Source of the DNA: Planctomycetales bacterium
GTDB taxonomy: Bacteria; Planctomycetota; Planctomycetia; Isosphaerales; Isosphaeraceae
DNA length: 33,087 nt
Direction: 5' to 3'
Assembly: GCA_027451885.1 (NCBI GenBank)
Contig: DAIDHX010000293.1
Location: 1-33,087, forward strand
Below are positions 32,975 to 33,087 of the stretch, one piece after another. The translations under genes were made by a program, and so were the position numbers. The notes beneath the pieces are model-generated. The model saw only the letters and a program-made list of their open reading frames with translations, was not told the origin of the DNA and made no database searches. Numbering within the stretch: the first letter of the stretch is position 1; each line of letters begins with the position of its first letter.

Positions 32975-33087
<113 letters not shown>

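Overview
The window looks like chromosomal DNA of a planctomycete, probably close to the Isosphaeraceae. The evidence is high GC content with strong GC bias at third codon positions, a DUF1559 pseudopilin-like protein (type IV prepilin N-terminus plus an H-x9-DG C-terminal motif), a MoxR/DUF58/BatA-like/VWA operon, a DUF4159 protein, a csrA gene, and long opposite-strand shadow frames typical of such genomes. The family assignment is inference; there is no rRNA or tRNA here to confirm it.

Layout. 1-3745 (minus): a hypothetical protein cut by the left edge, a second small hypothetical protein, a polytopic GT-C-like membrane protein and a VOC-fold protein. 4108-10611 (minus): a tight operon read moxR -> DUF58 -> BatA-like -> VWA/GATase-like, i.e. 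an AAA+ ATPase with three von Willebrand A proteins, two of them membrane-anchored. 10612-11544 holds no convincing gene. 11545-15088 (plus): a signal-anchored hypothetical protein, then a secreted alpha-toroid protein with two DUF4159 domains. 15101-17175 (minus): a class II CPD photolyase and a small coiled-coil/TM protein.

17686-21589 (plus) is the most intriguing metabolic block: a myo-inositol-1-phosphate synthase homologue, a TIM-barrel isomerase/epimerase-like protein, a UbiA-type prenyltransferase (4-nt overlap with the gene before it) and a second, paralogous TIM-barrel protein. The UbiA and TIM-barrel genes resemble parts of the bacterial ebo clusters, but eboA, eboB, eboD and eboF are not in the window. 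It may build or traffic a lipid-linked polyol or cyclitol metabolite.

21700-23325 (plus) is a self-contained transcription unit: a good sigma70-type promoter, a leader hairpin, a small lipoprotein, the DUF1559 protein and a textbook intrinsic terminator. 23419-25326 encodes a membrane-anchored alkaline-phosphatase-superfamily protein whose sulfatase-type nucleophile position is Thr. 25511-31214 (plus) is a tripartite-efflux-like operon: an unusually large TolC-like lipoprotein, a periplasmic adaptor and a MacB/FtsX-type permease without its ATPase.

31266-32115 (minus) carries csrA, a BON-domain gene upstream of it and, further upstream, a promoter-like sequence and strong intrinsic terminator that could define a roughly 80-nt small RNA or an attenuated leader. 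From about 32116 to the right edge there is no good gene. This accessory stretch holds three different short repeat families and ends in domains V-VI of a minus-strand group II intron whose body lies outside the window.
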